A DNA stretch of 64,000 bases from Orychophragmus violaceus (GCA_030180135.1 CM058238.1:45225765-45289764), one strand, 5' to 3'. Shown: positions 1-10,064, counted from the first letter of the stretch. Notes: generated by a model not told the origin, from the letters alone. Numbers and translations are program-made.

Positions 1-1572
1 GGTAGAATGAGAAGCATGTTGTAATGTTTTTGTTCGTTTGTAACACCACTAAGTAACCTCTCTAAAAGACTAGAAAGAAACTTTGATCTTCTAAAAGGTC
101 CTATGAGATCCTAAATAAAACTTTTTAACAAAAACTTCTTGAAACACATATGTCATGGATTGGTGAATTTCGGTGAAGTAAGACAACAATAAGTAAGTTT
201 TTGTATGCTCCTAAAGATAGAATTTGAAGCATTTTATACAAGTTTATGTTTGTTTTTAACACCCCTAAGTAACCCTTCTAAGAGACTAGAAAGAAACTTT
301 GATCTTCGAAAAGTTCCTATGAGAATCCTAAATAAAACATTTTAACCAAAATATCTTGAAACATATAGGTCATGGATTGGAGAATTTAAGTGAGGTAGGA
401 CAACTATAAGTAAGTTTTTGTATGCTCCTAAAGGTAGAATTAGAAGCATTTTATACAAGTTTATGTTCGTTTGTAACACCCCTGAGTAACCCTTCTAAGA
501 GACTAGAAAGAAACTTTGATCTTCGAAAAGTTCCTATGAGAATCCTAAATAAAACATTTTAACCAAAATATCTTGAAACATATATGTCATGGATTTGAGA
601 ATTTAGGTGAGGTAGGACAACTATAAGTAAGTTTTTGTATGCTCCTAAAGGTAGAATGAGAAGCATTTTATACAAGTTTATGTTCGTTTGTAACACACCT
701 AAGTAACCCTTCTAAATGACTAGAAAGACACTTTGATCTTCTAAAATGTCCTATGAGAATCCTTAACAAAACTTTTTAAACTAAATTTCTTGAAACATAT
801 GTGTCATGGATTGGAGAATTTAGGTGATGTAAGACAACTATAAATAAGTTTTTGTACGCTCTTAAAGGTAGAATGAGAAGCATGTTGTAATGTTTTTTTT
901 TGTTCGTTCGTAACACCACTAAGTAACCTCTCTAAAAGACTAGAAAGAAACTTTGATCTTCTAAAAGGTCTTATGAGATCCTAAATAAAACTGTTTAACC
1001 AAAACTTCTTGAAACATATATGTCATGGATTGGTGAATTTCGGTGAAGTAAGACAACGATAAGTAAGTTTTTGTATGCTCCTAAAGGTAGAATTAGAAGC
1101 ATTTTATACAAGTTTATGTTCGTTTGTAACACCCCTAAGTAACCCTTCTAAGAGACTAGGAAGAAACTTTGATTTCGAAAAGTTCCTATGAGAATCCTAA
1201 ATAAAACATTTTAACCAAAATATCTTGAAACATATATGTCATGGATTGGAGAATTTAGGTGAGGTAGGACAACTATAAGTAAGTTTTTGTATGCTCCTAA
1301 AGGTAGAATTAGAAGCATTTTATACAAGTTTATGTTCGTTTGTAACACCCCTAAGTAACCCATCTAAGAGACTAGAAAGAAACTTTGATCTTCGAAAAGT
1401 TCCTATGAGAATCCTAAATAAAACATTTTAACCAAAATATCTTGAAACATATATATCATGGATTGGAGAATTTAGGTGAGGTAGGACAACTATAAGTAAG
1501 TTTTTGTATGCTCCTAAAGGTAGAATGAGAAGCATGTTGTAATGTTTTTGTTCGTTCGTAACGCCACTAAGT
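1..1572. repeat. 217-bp satellite array with two monomer types
   Basis: Tandem array. Monomers begin with a GGTAGAAT-like start (GATAGAAT in the second) at 1, 216, 433, 650, 867, 1086, 1302 and 1519, so the unit is 215-219 bp. Two variants alternate. Type A has GCATGTTGTAATG and ACACCACTAAG; type B has GCATTTTATACAAG and ACACCCCTAAG. The order read is A B B B A B B A, a possible higher-order arrangement. The last monomer is cut at 1572 by insertion of D1. There is no coding content. The class of satellite (centromeric, pericentromeric or element-internal) cannot be told from the window, and the left end of the array lies outside it. Confidence 0.92.
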
Positions 1573-2720
1573 TATTAGAGAGGAAGATGAAATGGATGAG
1601 GAGAGGCTGAAGAAGCCGAGCCTCATACCTAGTTAAAGCAAGAAGAAGAGTTCCACAAATAAAAGAGGTGGTTCTACAAGCAAGAAGAGATGTGCAAAGT
1701 TGGGGCACACAGACACAGACACAGACACAGATGATCAATGTGCAAAGTTGGGGCAAGATCATCATGTGCAAAGTCAGGGCCAAAGATATGAAGTGCAAAG
1801 TTGGGGCACTCATACATTCAGACAATCAAGAATGTGCAAAGTTGGGGCCAAACAGATGTCTGTACAGAAACAGACTCAAGAAGAGTCACATGTGGAGTTA
1901 AGGTCTGAACAAGAGTGAAGACCTGTCACTATCAGCCTTGGTAGCGTGATTCCCTCTCTCTCCAGACCTGCAACACGCCAAATAAGAGAGAGGAGAAGTC
2001 ACTTTCAGCACAAGAAGACACAAGACTTCAAATGGAAGAAGAAGATCCAACCATTGATTCAAATTCGGATTTTCCTCCAAGAGAATCAATGGCTGAGATT
2101 AAGTGTCTTTGTTTATGAGTGTTTGCCCTAATTGTATCTCTATTTAAAGGCCTTACACGCCTCTTGTATCATTTGCTAATTCACCTTACAAGAAATCAAC
2201 AAGATTCTTGATATTCTCTCTTAAAGTCTTTCTCTCTTTCCTTTAGTTGTTCTTGCGGTTCTATCACTTAAACTCTCATTGTGATCTTCAACAAGACACA
2301 ATGTAGACTCATGTAAGAGCATTGGTGGGCTGCTAAGGTAGTCCTAAACCACACTTGGATAGTTCTTCCATAACTAATCCAAGTGTGAGAAGCTTTCGGT
2401 TGTTAAGCTCTTACATAGTTTCTTCTTTTCTTCTTTTAGAACACCTCTTAGCTAATTACTGATTTGTATCCATTCTCATGAGTAAACTATCCTAATGTGA
2501 TGTTAAGCTCTTGGATAACATTTTCATATAGCTTAAGTGTTCATTTGTTGAGGTAGAATAGCTTTTGTTTCCTTCTTATAACCGCAAACCCTAATTCTCT
2601 CTCTCTAGCGCCTTAAGAACCCTAATTGGGTCTAAGGCTTGTTTTTCCTATTCTACCTCATTCTCTTGAGCCAGACTTGTTTCTCAGAGCATCCCCATGG
2701 ATGTATCTGATATTCTAACA
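1573..2720 (+). repeat. D1 5' LTR (1148 bp)
   Basis: Starts TATTAGAG and ends TTCTAACA directly before the PBS, so the termini are TA...CA. It aligns with the D2 LTRs. The U3 part carries five copies of a TGTGCAAAGTTGGGGC-like motif (1691-1848) and a short ACAGAC microsatellite (1709-1730). A TATA-like TATTTAAAG lies near 2140. Confidence 0.9.
1691..1848 (+). promoter_or_regulatory. Five-fold U3 motif TGTGCAAAGTTGGGGC
   Basis: Copies or near-copies at 1691, 1739, 1765 (GTCAGGGC variant), 1793 and 1833, irregularly spaced. D2 has three variants at 50441, 50468 and 50511. The same core appears once in E1, E2 and G LTRs. Position in U3 upstream of the TATA region suggests a transcription-factor site; the factor is unknown. 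Confidence 0.6.
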
Positions 2721-2945
2721 TGGTATCAGAGCCACACAAGTTGTTGGCTCAAAGTTGTTTCAAGATAGAGAGCAAAATCTGTCTTGTTAAGTGTTTTGCT
2801 TCCGCAAAGTTTTCAAGGACCAAGCTTCTGTTTTTCTTGGTTCCTATCCATCAAAACTTGTTGCTCTACCTTCCTTGAGAGTTAACAAGTTGTTGATGAG
2901 AAACCAGAGAGAGTAAGAGCACATCTTTGCTTCTTTCACTCTTAT

Positions 2946-3457
2946 AATATCAAACACAGATTTAAGATAAGCTTTAGTTTCTTGAATACCTGACTTGTTA
3001 CTCCCTGAAATGATAATGTCATCAACATAAACAAGGATGACAATGATACCTTCCTGATCTTGAAGAGTGAATAATGTATGATCTCCTTCAGACCTCTTGA
3101 AGCCTCTTTGCATAAGTGTTGAGCTCAGCTTATGATACCAAGCTCTAGGTGATTGCTTTAATCCATAGATGGCCTTCTTAAGTCTCAACACCTTCCCTGG
3201 TTTCACAATGCTTTCCAGACCAGAAGGTGGTGTCATGTATACCTCATCTTCAAGCTCCCCTTGAAGGAATGCATTCTTGACATCCATTTGCCAAAGTTCC
3301 CAATCAAGATTTGTTGCTAAAGACAAGATGATCCTAACTGTGTGAAGCTTAGCTACTGGTGCAAAGGTATCCAAGTAATCCTTTCCATAGGTTTGGGTGA
3401 AGCCTCTTGCAACCAACCTTGCTTTGTATCTCTCCACTTCTCCATCACTTCTATACT
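2946..3457 (-). pseudogene. C1 pol block 4: reverse transcriptase, middle part
   Basis: Minus-strand RT sequence running from YRSDGEVERYKARL through QMDVKNAFLQGEL, IYGLKQSPRAWYHKL and the catalytic YVDDIIISGS to about KSVFDI, where it is cut by the D1/C1 junction. The YVDD pair and first RT aspartate are intact. The reading frame is broken at 3457 by F1 and resumes at 8242. RNase H and the rest of RT are missing. Known family: Ty1/copia RVT_2. Confidence 0.93.
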
Positions 3458-4386
3458 TGATATGATCCTGGATGGGAGAATCACTTGCCCTAGGATGAAC
3501 TTCGTGGCTGGAGTGTTGATTATATGGAATTCTGGCCGTGAGACACAAGATGGACTGATTTGCGGTATGGCAGCGGATGGAATGGAATGATCTGTGATTG
3601 ATATGGATTGAGGAGATGATTGTGGATGAACTGGATTGATAGAAACTCCCTGAAGTTGCGAAATCCTTCAAGGCTTTCAGACTTAGAACCTCTAGGATAT
3701 GACACACCAAGAGATCACTAAGATAGATGGATATTACACACCATCCAGAGTAGATATTACACACTACCCAGATCAAACAAGTTTCAGAGAAGTTTTTGGA
3801 TAAAAGATGTTTGATAAAAGTTCAGAAATGACTACAAAGAGTTTTAAATAGAAAATGCAACAAGGCTGCATGAGCAGCAATTAACACACCTAGGAAATAA
3901 CACAAAGACCAGAATTAAATACTTGTTTGAATCTGAAAAATGACCCTTCATACTCCATTTTCGTAACTCTTCTTGGGCTGCAAATTATCAGCTTGTTTTG
4001 GGCTCTTCTTGGACTTGTAATGGTCATAAAATAGGCTGGACTTGATATCTCCTCCATTGGGTCGAATTCTGGATGCAATGCCATGGTCTGGATCAACAAA
4101 TGGGTGATTTGAATGTGAATCATTTGCCTCATTAAAAACCTTGTCAAGAAAACCCAGTGGGACAAAACTTGACAAGGGAAAAAGAGTACAAATGAGACAC
4201 ATGCCCATTTGATGATCATGTATCAAAACCAGTGAGGTTAAGATAACATCTTTTCCATACTCTTTCTCCGCTCTAAGCGCATCCTCTGGTTCAAGCTGCT
4301 CCTCAACTCCGAGCTGCTCCTCTGCTACAAGCTTAGTTCCATCAGGTTCAAGCTCCATGTATTTAGTGCTGGGCAGGATCACATCA
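3458..4386 (-). repeat. F1 3' LTR
   Basis: On the minus strand it begins TGATGTGATCC and ends GGATCATATCA. It contains the HP1-type hairpin (arms 4139-4148 and 4168-4177), which in the copia families lies outside the LTR. A TATA-like run TATTTAAAAC on the minus strand is near 3850. Confidence 0.95.
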
Positions 4387-4709
4387 TCCCCTCCTTCTTG
4401 AAAAGGATTTGACCTCAAATCCAATTCATATGCAATGAAATGAACAAAGTCTGGTGGCTCCTCTTTCGTACCTGCAATGTAATCAACACCTTTGGCAAAG
4501 AGCACGTGCATTATTACAGTCATGGAATAACAAACATATGAACATGTCTCAGCTTGAATCATAATGTTATCCTTTTCAGTTTCCTCTTTTCTAAGACAAG
4601 AATTTGATCCCAAATATTCTTTGAACAAACTTAAATTTTTCTCAATGTTTTCTGGATGTGATAAACTCATAATCATAGTTCCTACAACATGAGAAACAAT
4701 TAGAGTCAA
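3948..4709 (-). CDS. F1 ORF3, 253 aa, unknown, runs through PPT into LTR
   Basis: Begins in the internal region and continues across the polypurine tract (residues DLRSNPFQEGGDD) into the 3' LTR. The DLR-NPFQEGG tail is a common end of Ty3/gypsy polyproteins because the PPT is coding there. It contains one TKEEPPDF motif of the PPD series also seen in ORF2, and an acidic VAEEQLGVEEQLEPEDAL stretch in the LTR part. It starts 9 bp beyond the ORF2 stop but in another frame, so it may be the frameshifted end of ORF2. Function not recognised. Confidence 0.55.
   Translation of the reverse strand: MTLIVSHVVGTMIMSLSHPENIEKNLSLFKEYLGSNSCLRKEETEKDNIMIQAETCSYVCYSMTVIMHVLFAKGVDYIAGTKEEPPDFVHFIAYELDLRSNPFQEGGDDVILPSTKYMELEPDGTKLVAEEQLGVEEQLEPEDALRAEKEYGKDVILTSLVLIHDHQMGMCLICTLFPLSSFVPLGFLDKVFNEANDSHSNHPFVDPDHGIASRIRPNGGDIKSSLFYDHYKSKKSPKQADNLQPKKSYENGV
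4139..4177 (-). other. HP1 hairpin inside F1 3' LTR
   Basis: Perfect 10-bp inverted repeat CCTTGTCAAG / CTTGACAAGG (4139-4148, 4168-4177) around a loop with the conserved CCCA/TGGG core. On the minus strand it is followed by TTTTTAATGAGG. The 5' LTR copy is at 7989-8027. Confidence 0.8.
4405..4422 (-). other. F1 pre-PPT hairpin
   Basis: GGATTTGA / TCAAATCC, a perfect 8-bp inverted repeat with a 2-nt loop, 5 bp inside the internal region from the polypurine tract. It is comparable in place to HP2 of the copia families. Confidence 0.65.
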
Positions 4710-4717
4710 AGAAATAC

Positions 4718-5956
4718 TTATCTGAATAAGGCTCCGGATATCAAAGATATTGGTGTTGGATCTGGGGGTTCTTCATGGATCACGGAAGAATCCTTGACGT
4801 TTTCATGCTCCATTGGTTCAAGGAAAACTCGCACAACCATCTTCTTAGGCCACACATGGTAGAGCCACGTTTTTGGGTCATGAAAATTCAGCTCCCCATC
4901 CTGTATACTCACAGCAAATTCTCGAGGCAAAAGATCATGGGTGCAAAAGAAATAATCATGTCTACTAGTAAGCAGTTTCCTACTTAGATCATCTAAAACA
5001 AAATTCACATGTTTAACAGGATCATCTAAGTTAAAACTCAGAATGCTATCATAGTAAACAATCTCTCCAAAGAACAGTTCAGCAAAATTCGAAGCTCTAG
5101 TGAGTTTATCAATATTCTTCAAAACAGAAATCAGCAAAGAACAACTAGGCTTACACAATTTATTTCTATCAAATATAAAACCTCCATGCCTAAAGAACTT
5201 CTTGTTCTCAAACTTTTCACAAAATGGGAACACATTCTTCAAGTTATCATTTGAATTGTAAAGCACTCTAATGTGTTCAAGTTCCAGCAATTGAGCATTA
5301 GGGATAAGAAGAGATGCATACCTTGGAATTATTGTATCAGCCACAATAATTTCCTTACCTTGCTGGGAATTGTAGTTTGGTATGAGCATAAGTAATGCAT
5401 CTGGTGGTTTGTCTTTGAACATTGATAAAGCTTGGGTGTTTCCTTGCTCCTGGTTTGTTGATCTAAACTGCAAGAATACAAGATCTCCATGAGTCAATAT
5501 TAACTTACTTCTAGTGAACTCTCCAGCTCCACTCATGGTTCCTCGTTTGAATTCTTTGTAGATGGATTGAGGTTGATGCAAATCTGGTGGCTTTTCTTTG
5601 ATTGTCAATTCTCCCAAGTAAGTATGCTTCTCCATGGTTCCTGTTCCTTTCTGAACTCTCATGGGACAGAACAAGTGCATTATACTTGAAGTAGAGAATT
5701 CCAAAACATGATTTTTCAGAGTTGATTTGCAAAAATCATTGAACAGATTTGATTTACTCAACAAGTTTTTAAGCAAGTGATTCAATTCAGGAAAAGTTTT
5801 AGCCAAAGCATATTCGGTTTTAGTTCTAAACAGCTCAAATGCATTGCTAAACAAAGAAACTCTCAAAGAAGAGTTAAATTCATGAAACTCATCAAACATA
5901 AAATCTTTTGGCTTAAAGAACTTTTCAGGTGTGAATGTTTCAAAACTTGGAATCAT
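4718..5956 (-). CDS. F1 ORF2, 412 aa, uncharacterised
   Basis: Opens with ATGA overlapping the stop of ORF1, an arrangement compatible with termination-reinitiation or with a former single polyprotein. I recognise no RT, RNase H, integrase or zinc knuckle. Visible features are three copies of a K/E-x-PPD motif (KEKPPDL, KDKPPDA, HEEPPDP), and a C-terminal segment with WLYHVWPKKMVVRVFLEPMEHE. No signal peptide or membrane segment stands out. It could be a diverged gypsy polyprotein remnant or a lineage-specific accessory ORF. Codons are intact over 1.2 kb, which hints at recent coding constraint or youth. Confidence 0.6.
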   Translation of the reverse strand: MIPSFETFTPEKFFKPKDFMFDEFHEFNSSLRVSLFSNAFELFRTKTEYALAKTFPELNHLLKNLLSKSNLFNDFCKSTLKNHVLEFSTSSIMHLFCPMRVQKGTGTMEKHTYLGELTIKEKPPDLHQPQSIYKEFKRGTMSGAGEFTRSKLILTHGDLVFLQFRSTNQEQGNTQALSMFKDKPPDALLMLIPNYNSQQGKEIIVADTIIPRYASLLIPNAQLLELEHIRVLYNSNDNLKNVFPFCEKFENKKFFRHGGFIFDRNKLCKPSCSLLISVLKNIDKLTRASNFAELFFGEIVYYDSILSFNLDDPVKHVNFVLDDLSRKLLTSRHDYFFCTHDLLPREFAVSIQDGELNFHDPKTWLYHVWPKKMVVRVFLEPMEHENVKDSSVIHEEPPDPTPISLISGALFR

Positions 5957-7020
5957 TTTGTCAAAACAGGTTTTAAAACACGAAACTCTTTCACATTTTC
6001 TAAACCAAAGCGTTTTTCATCTTGAGTAGAAATCAAAATAAACAAATTAGGTTCAGTCCTAACCAAATCAATTTCCTTACAGTGCTTTCTTGGGTAGTCA
6101 AAAGGAAATGGCATAGGAACTTGTTTTTGGACAAGATGGGTTGGCTGCTCCAAGTCACTAACCAAAGACAAACTCCCTTGTGTTTCTGCTGGTGATTCTC
6201 CTTGTGGTTCCTCTTCACGGATGGGTGGTAACTCCTTTGGGTCATCTACTGTCTCCTTAGAGTCCTGCAAAAGAGAAGAACTCTCACTTGGAGATGGCAG
6301 CTCCGGTGCAAGGTTAGTTAAACTTGTAGGAGTTTCTTTAGAATCAATCACAAGAACCTTTTCTTTCTGGTGAGGATGGTTAAGAGATTCACTTACAACC
6401 TGTCTTATTCTTTGTTTTAGAATTAGCTGATCTTGTTGAATTTCATTTGGTGTCATTGAGATCAGACTAATCTTTCCTCCTTTGTACTTGAATGAATATC
6501 TGTTCTTGAGAACATCTTGGGTTGCTTGACGTTTGTTCTGCCATGGTTTTCCAAGAATGATGTGACATGATTCCATTGGTAGGACATCACACAAAACCTC
6601 GTCCTCATACTTTCCAATGGTTAAGGAAATCATCACTTGGCAGCTCACTCTTAATTTGTAATCATCATCAAGCCATGGATGTTGCTTCACTTTTAATCCA
6701 AGCTTTTTAACCATGTATTCACTGGCCACATTATTGCAACTCCTTTTATCAATCATGAGGCTGCACACTTTGCCTTGAACATGACATCTTGTGTAGAACT
6801 TGGTTCCTAAACTTTCTTCTCTAAATGCTGCAAGACTCTCATCCAACTTCTTAGCCAAATTTGCAGTAACTGCTTTAACCAAGGCTTTATTTTCTCTGAC
6901 AAGGTTGTGTTCTTCCTGATCATCAGTGTTCACCATGTTTCCTGTCCACAAAGAAATCACAAAACAAGTAAGGAGTTCTTTGACACAAGTTTCTAACAGG
7001 TTTTGATCAGTAACAATCAC
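5953..7020 (-). CDS. F1 ORF1, gypsy-type aspartic protease-like protein, 355 aa
   Basis: Residues about 75-180 match the plant Ty3/gypsy retropepsin pattern: FYTRCHVQGKVCSLMID, then EYMVKKLGL, the IGKYEDEVLCDVLPMESC region, HIILGKPW (about 153-160) and a following NRYSFKYKGGKISL. The catalytic Asp is present (about D91), but the usual D-S/T/G-G signature reads DKRS, so activity is doubtful. The C-terminal third is Pro/Glu/Ser rich. The start at 7020 is the first Met; an internal Met at about residue 29 (MVNTDDQEEH) is an alternative. No RT follows. Confidence 0.75.
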   Translation of the reverse strand: MIVTDQNLLETCVKELLTCFVISLWTGNMVNTDDQEEHNLVRENKALVKAVTANLAKKLDESLAAFREESLGTKFYTRCHVQGKVCSLMIDKRSCNNVASEYMVKKLGLKVKQHPWLDDDYKLRVSCQVMISLTIGKYEDEVLCDVLPMESCHIILGKPWQNKRQATQDVLKNRYSFKYKGGKISLISMTPNEIQQDQLILKQRIRQVVSESLNHPHQKEKVLVIDSKETPTSLTNLAPELPSPSESSSLLQDSKETVDDPKELPPIREEEPQGESPAETQGSLSLVSDLEQPTHLVQKQVPMPFPFDYPRKHCKEIDLVRTEPNLFILISTQDEKRFGLENVKEFRVLKPVLTK

Positions 7021-7307
7021 GAAATTAATAGAATGCCAAAAGACAAAAGTTGCAGAAAATTTCTGAAAAGTTGCGAATTTTGATATTCCTAGAAATCGCG
7101 TTTCTACTCTGATTCTAATGATTCCAAAGCCTAAACTGGATAGATCAGACTCTAAACTTCAGGTTCCTATAAAGATTTATCTCTCAAATCGTTTCTAATT
7201 AGTCGGAATACCAAGAGACAAATCGATCAGAAAAAATTACGAATTTGTAAAGAAGTTTTAGGCTTGAAGCAACACAACCTGGACACAAAGTCTGCTCTGA
7301 TACCACA

Positions 7308-8236
7308 TGATATGATCCTGGATGGGAGAATCACTTGCCCTAGGATGAACTTCGTGGCTGGAGTGTTGATTAGATGAAATTCTGGCCGTGAGACACAAGA
7401 TGGACTGATTTGCGGTATGGCAGCGGATGGAATGGAATGATCTGTGATTGATATGGATTGAGGAGATGATTGTGGATGAACTGGATTGATAGAAACTCTC
7501 TGAAGTTGCGAAATCCTTCAAGGCTTTCAGACTTAGAACCTCTAGGATATGACACACCAAGAGATCACTAAGATAGATGGATATTACACACCATCCAGAG
7601 TAGATATTACACACTACCCAGATCAAACAAGTTTCAGAGAAGTTTTTGGATAAAAGATGTTTGATAAAAGTTCAGAAATGACTACAAAGAGTTTTAAATA
7701 GAAAATGCAACAAGACTGCATGAGCAGCAATTAACACACCTAGGAAATAACACAAAGACCAGAATTAAATACTTGTTTGAATCTGAAAAATGACCCTTCA
7801 TACTCCATTTTTGTAACTCTTCTTGGGCTGCAAATTATCAGCTTGTTTTGGGCTCTTCTTGGACTTGTAATGGTCATAAAATAGGCTGGACTTGATATCT
7901 CCTCCATTGGGTCGAATTCTGGATGCAATGCCATGGTCTGGATCAACAAATGGGTGATTTGAATGTGAATCATTTGCCTCATTAAAAACCTTGTCAAGAA
8001 AACCCAGTGGGACAAAACTTGACAAGGGAAAAAGAGTACAAATGAGACACATGCCCATTTGATGATCATGTATCAAAACCAGTGAGGTTAAGATAACATC
8101 TTTTCCATACTCTTTCTCCGCTCTAAGCGCATCCTCTGGTTCAAGCTGCTCCTCAACTCCGAGCTGCTCCTCTGCTACAAGCTTAGTTCCATCAGGTTCA
8201 AGCTCCATGTATTTAGTGCTGGGCAGGATCACATCA
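7308..8236 (-). repeat. F1 5' LTR
   Basis: Same length and termini as the 3' LTR. About five substitutions distinguish the two by eye (two near 7375, one near 7499, one near 7714, one near 7811). The PBS lies immediately inside at 7294-7305 (complement). The leader 7021-7307 holds no gene. Confidence 0.95.
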
Positions 8237-8241
8237 ATACT

Positions 8242-9466
8242 TGATGGTGAAGACCCATTTAGAAGTCACTGCCTTCTTTCCTCTAGGAAGTTCAGCTTCA
8301 TACCAAGTCTCATTGTTCTCCATTGCTTTGGTCTCTTCATCCACAGCTTGCATCCACCTCTTATCTCCCTTTGCTTCTTCATAGGTTGTTGGTACATGTT
8401 CTTGATTCAACTTACCAATGAACACTTGATGCTCCAAAGGTACATGAGCTAAACTACAAACAGCTTGAATGGGATGAGCTACTGCATTGCTATTGAAGTA
8501 AACCCTAGTCTTCTTCCATTCTGATGGATCCTTTTTCTCCCTTGTGCTTCTCCTTAGAGTCTGAACTTGCTGCTGAACTGGTTGTTGCTCATCCATAACC
8601 TCATTCATAACCGGCTCCTCTTCATTTTGATGATCCAATTCCTCAGGTTCTTCCTCGTGTTCCATATGCTCCTCAACTCCAGCTTGATCATGTGTAGAAG
8701 AATCAGATTCTTGTGGTTCCTGTTCTGATTCTTGAGTGTCCCCCTCATGATCAAGATGGGCAGGTTGTGGAGCTTCTGAAGGCAAGACGTGTACTGAAGG
8801 AGCAGGACTTGTTGCAGCCGGTTGTTGAGGTATACTAATCCCCAGACTTTCCATAATCCTCCTTAGGTTAGCAGCCCGGTCTGATTGAGATGTTGGAAGA
8901 TCCTTCAAACTATCCTAATTCTTTTCATCATAGAAACTTCTTGTCTCCATAAATTTCACATCTCTTGAAATCAAAACCTTCCTTGTTTCAGGTACATAGC
9001 ACTTGTTTCCCCTTTGTGTTGTAGAATATCCAATGAACATGGCTTTGGTGCTTTTAGCATCCAATTTATCCCTTTGTTCTCCTGGTATTAACACAAAGCA
9101 AAGACAGCCAAACACACGTAAGTGATCAATTAATGGATTGGTTTTGTTTAATACCTGAAATGGAGATTTATCCTTGAGAACTTTTGTAGGAGTTCTATTG
9201 ATCAAGTAACAAGCAGTCATGACTGCATCTCCCCAAAACCTCTTAGGCACATTCTTGTAGAACATCATGGACCTTGCTACTTCCATTAGGTGTCTGTTCT
9301 TCCTCTCAGCCACTCCATTTTGTTGTGGAGTGTAGGGACAGCTTGTTTGATGAAGGATCCCATGCTTGGATAAGTGTTGTTTGAAGGCATTACTCGTATA
9401 TTCACCACCATTATCTGATCTAAAAATTTTGATCTTAGCATTGAAATGGTTAGTAACATGGCTTTG
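8242..9466 (-). pseudogene. C1 pol block 3: integrase C-terminus, linker and RT start
   Basis: Reads from the integrase core (SHVTNHFNAKIKIFRSDNGG, then NGVAERKNRH) through GYSTTQRGNKCYVPE, an acidic linker rich in E, Q, D and H, LRRSTREKKDPSEW and KAVTSKWVFTIKY. The frame is open except for a TGG-to-TAG stop at 8915-8917 (DEKN-W-DSLKDLP). Integrase second Asp and Glu are present. It is cut by F1 on one side and G1 on the other; the target duplications ATACT and CTTTG fit exact rejoining. Confidence 0.92.
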
Positions 9467-9912
9467 TGAGAGTTTTTGAGATTAAACATGAGTGTTCTTG
9501 AGAGTTCTTGAGAGAGTAAAGAGAGAGAGAGAGTTTGCGGCTGGAAGAATAAGAGAGATTGAGTCTCTAAAACCCTTAACTTGTTTCATTTGTGTTACAT
9601 CATATTTATAGGTGTTACAACTCATAAGATGCTTAACCTAAAGAAGAAACAAGACAAAATAGGAAGAGACAAAGGTCTGAACCGTGGCAGGAGGTGAGAG
9701 AAGAGTGTGGTCCCCCCCTTGTGGTCCAAACTTCACCCTAAACCCTAACGGCTCTCACTCCTCACCAACGACTCTCTTCTTCAACTTAGGGCTTCAAATT
9801 GTTGGCGCCTTATAATCTGATGTCCCCAACTTTGCACTTTGTTAATGTGCAAGACTTGTGCATTTTGTGATAATGAACAAGTCTTGACACATTAATCCTA
9901 TCATGATCAATA
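9467..9912 (-). repeat. G1 3' LTR
   Basis: On the minus strand it begins TATTGATCATGATAGG and ends AAAAACTCTCA, so TA...CA. It contains the shared GTGCAAAGTTGGGGACA motif (complement of 9821-9840) and an MSA-like CCTAACGGCTC at 9744-9754. Confidence 0.95.
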
Positions 9913-9988
9913 CTCCCCCTCAAGTTCAGACTTTGGAATCACCCTAAAGGCTGAACTTGGAATGATCATGGCAACACCTCATTAAAAA

Positions 9989-10029
9989 CCTTGATGTGGA
10001 AAACCACTTGGGACAAAACCACATCAAGG
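9989..10029 (-). other. HP1 hairpin of G1
   Basis: Perfect 11-bp arms CCTTGATGTGG / CCACATCAAGG (9989-9999, 10019-10029) with conserved loop, downstream of the pol stop and upstream of the polypurine tract. The same arms occur in G2, H1 and L1. Confidence 0.8.
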
Positions 10030-10064
10030 GAAAAAGAGTATGCTGCTCATGAATCAGGAGAGTT

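Larger units (their letters stand above)
1573..2945 (+). mobile_element. D1, truncated non-autonomous LTR retrotransposon (D family)
   Basis: A 5' LTR (1573-2720), a tRNA-iMet primer binding site (2721-2732) and about 210 bp of leader that matches the complete relative D2 at 51417 onward. The sequence leaves D identity at about 2945, where it meets minus-strand RT of C1; the rest of the internal region and the 3' LTR are absent. The 5' flank is TAAGT (1568-1572) inside the satellite, but the partner duplication is lost with the 3' end. There is no coding region. Short frames inside the LTR are not supported as genes. Confidence 0.88.
3458..8236 (-). mobile_element. F1, complete non-autonomous LTR retrotransposon with gypsy-like protease
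   Basis: Two 929-bp LTRs (3458-4386 and 7308-8236) with canonical TG...CA ends, flanked by the 5-bp duplication ATACT (3453-3457, 8237-8241) in C1 RT. The PBS (complement of 7294-7305) matches tRNA-iMet with a 2-bp gap to the LTR. The polypurine tract is the complement of 4387-4399. The 2.9-kb internal part holds three minus-strand frames and no RT, RNase H or integrase, so movement would need enzymes in trans. About five differences between the LTRs by eye indicate a recent insertion. The protease and the PPT-encoded DLRSNPFQEGG tail are typical of Ty3/gypsy. Confidence 0.92.

Noticed and set aside
1..1572. CRISPR-like array
   Set aside because: Units are contiguous 217-bp tandem repeats with no unique spacers, in a plant context.
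1668..1918. Small frames in the D1 LTR
   Set aside because: They are made of the repeated TGTGCAAAGTTGGGGC motif and are not kept in D2.
2844..3776. 310-aa frame as one RT protein
   Set aside because: It joins D1 leader, C1 RT and F1 LTR by chance; only 2946-3457 is RT.
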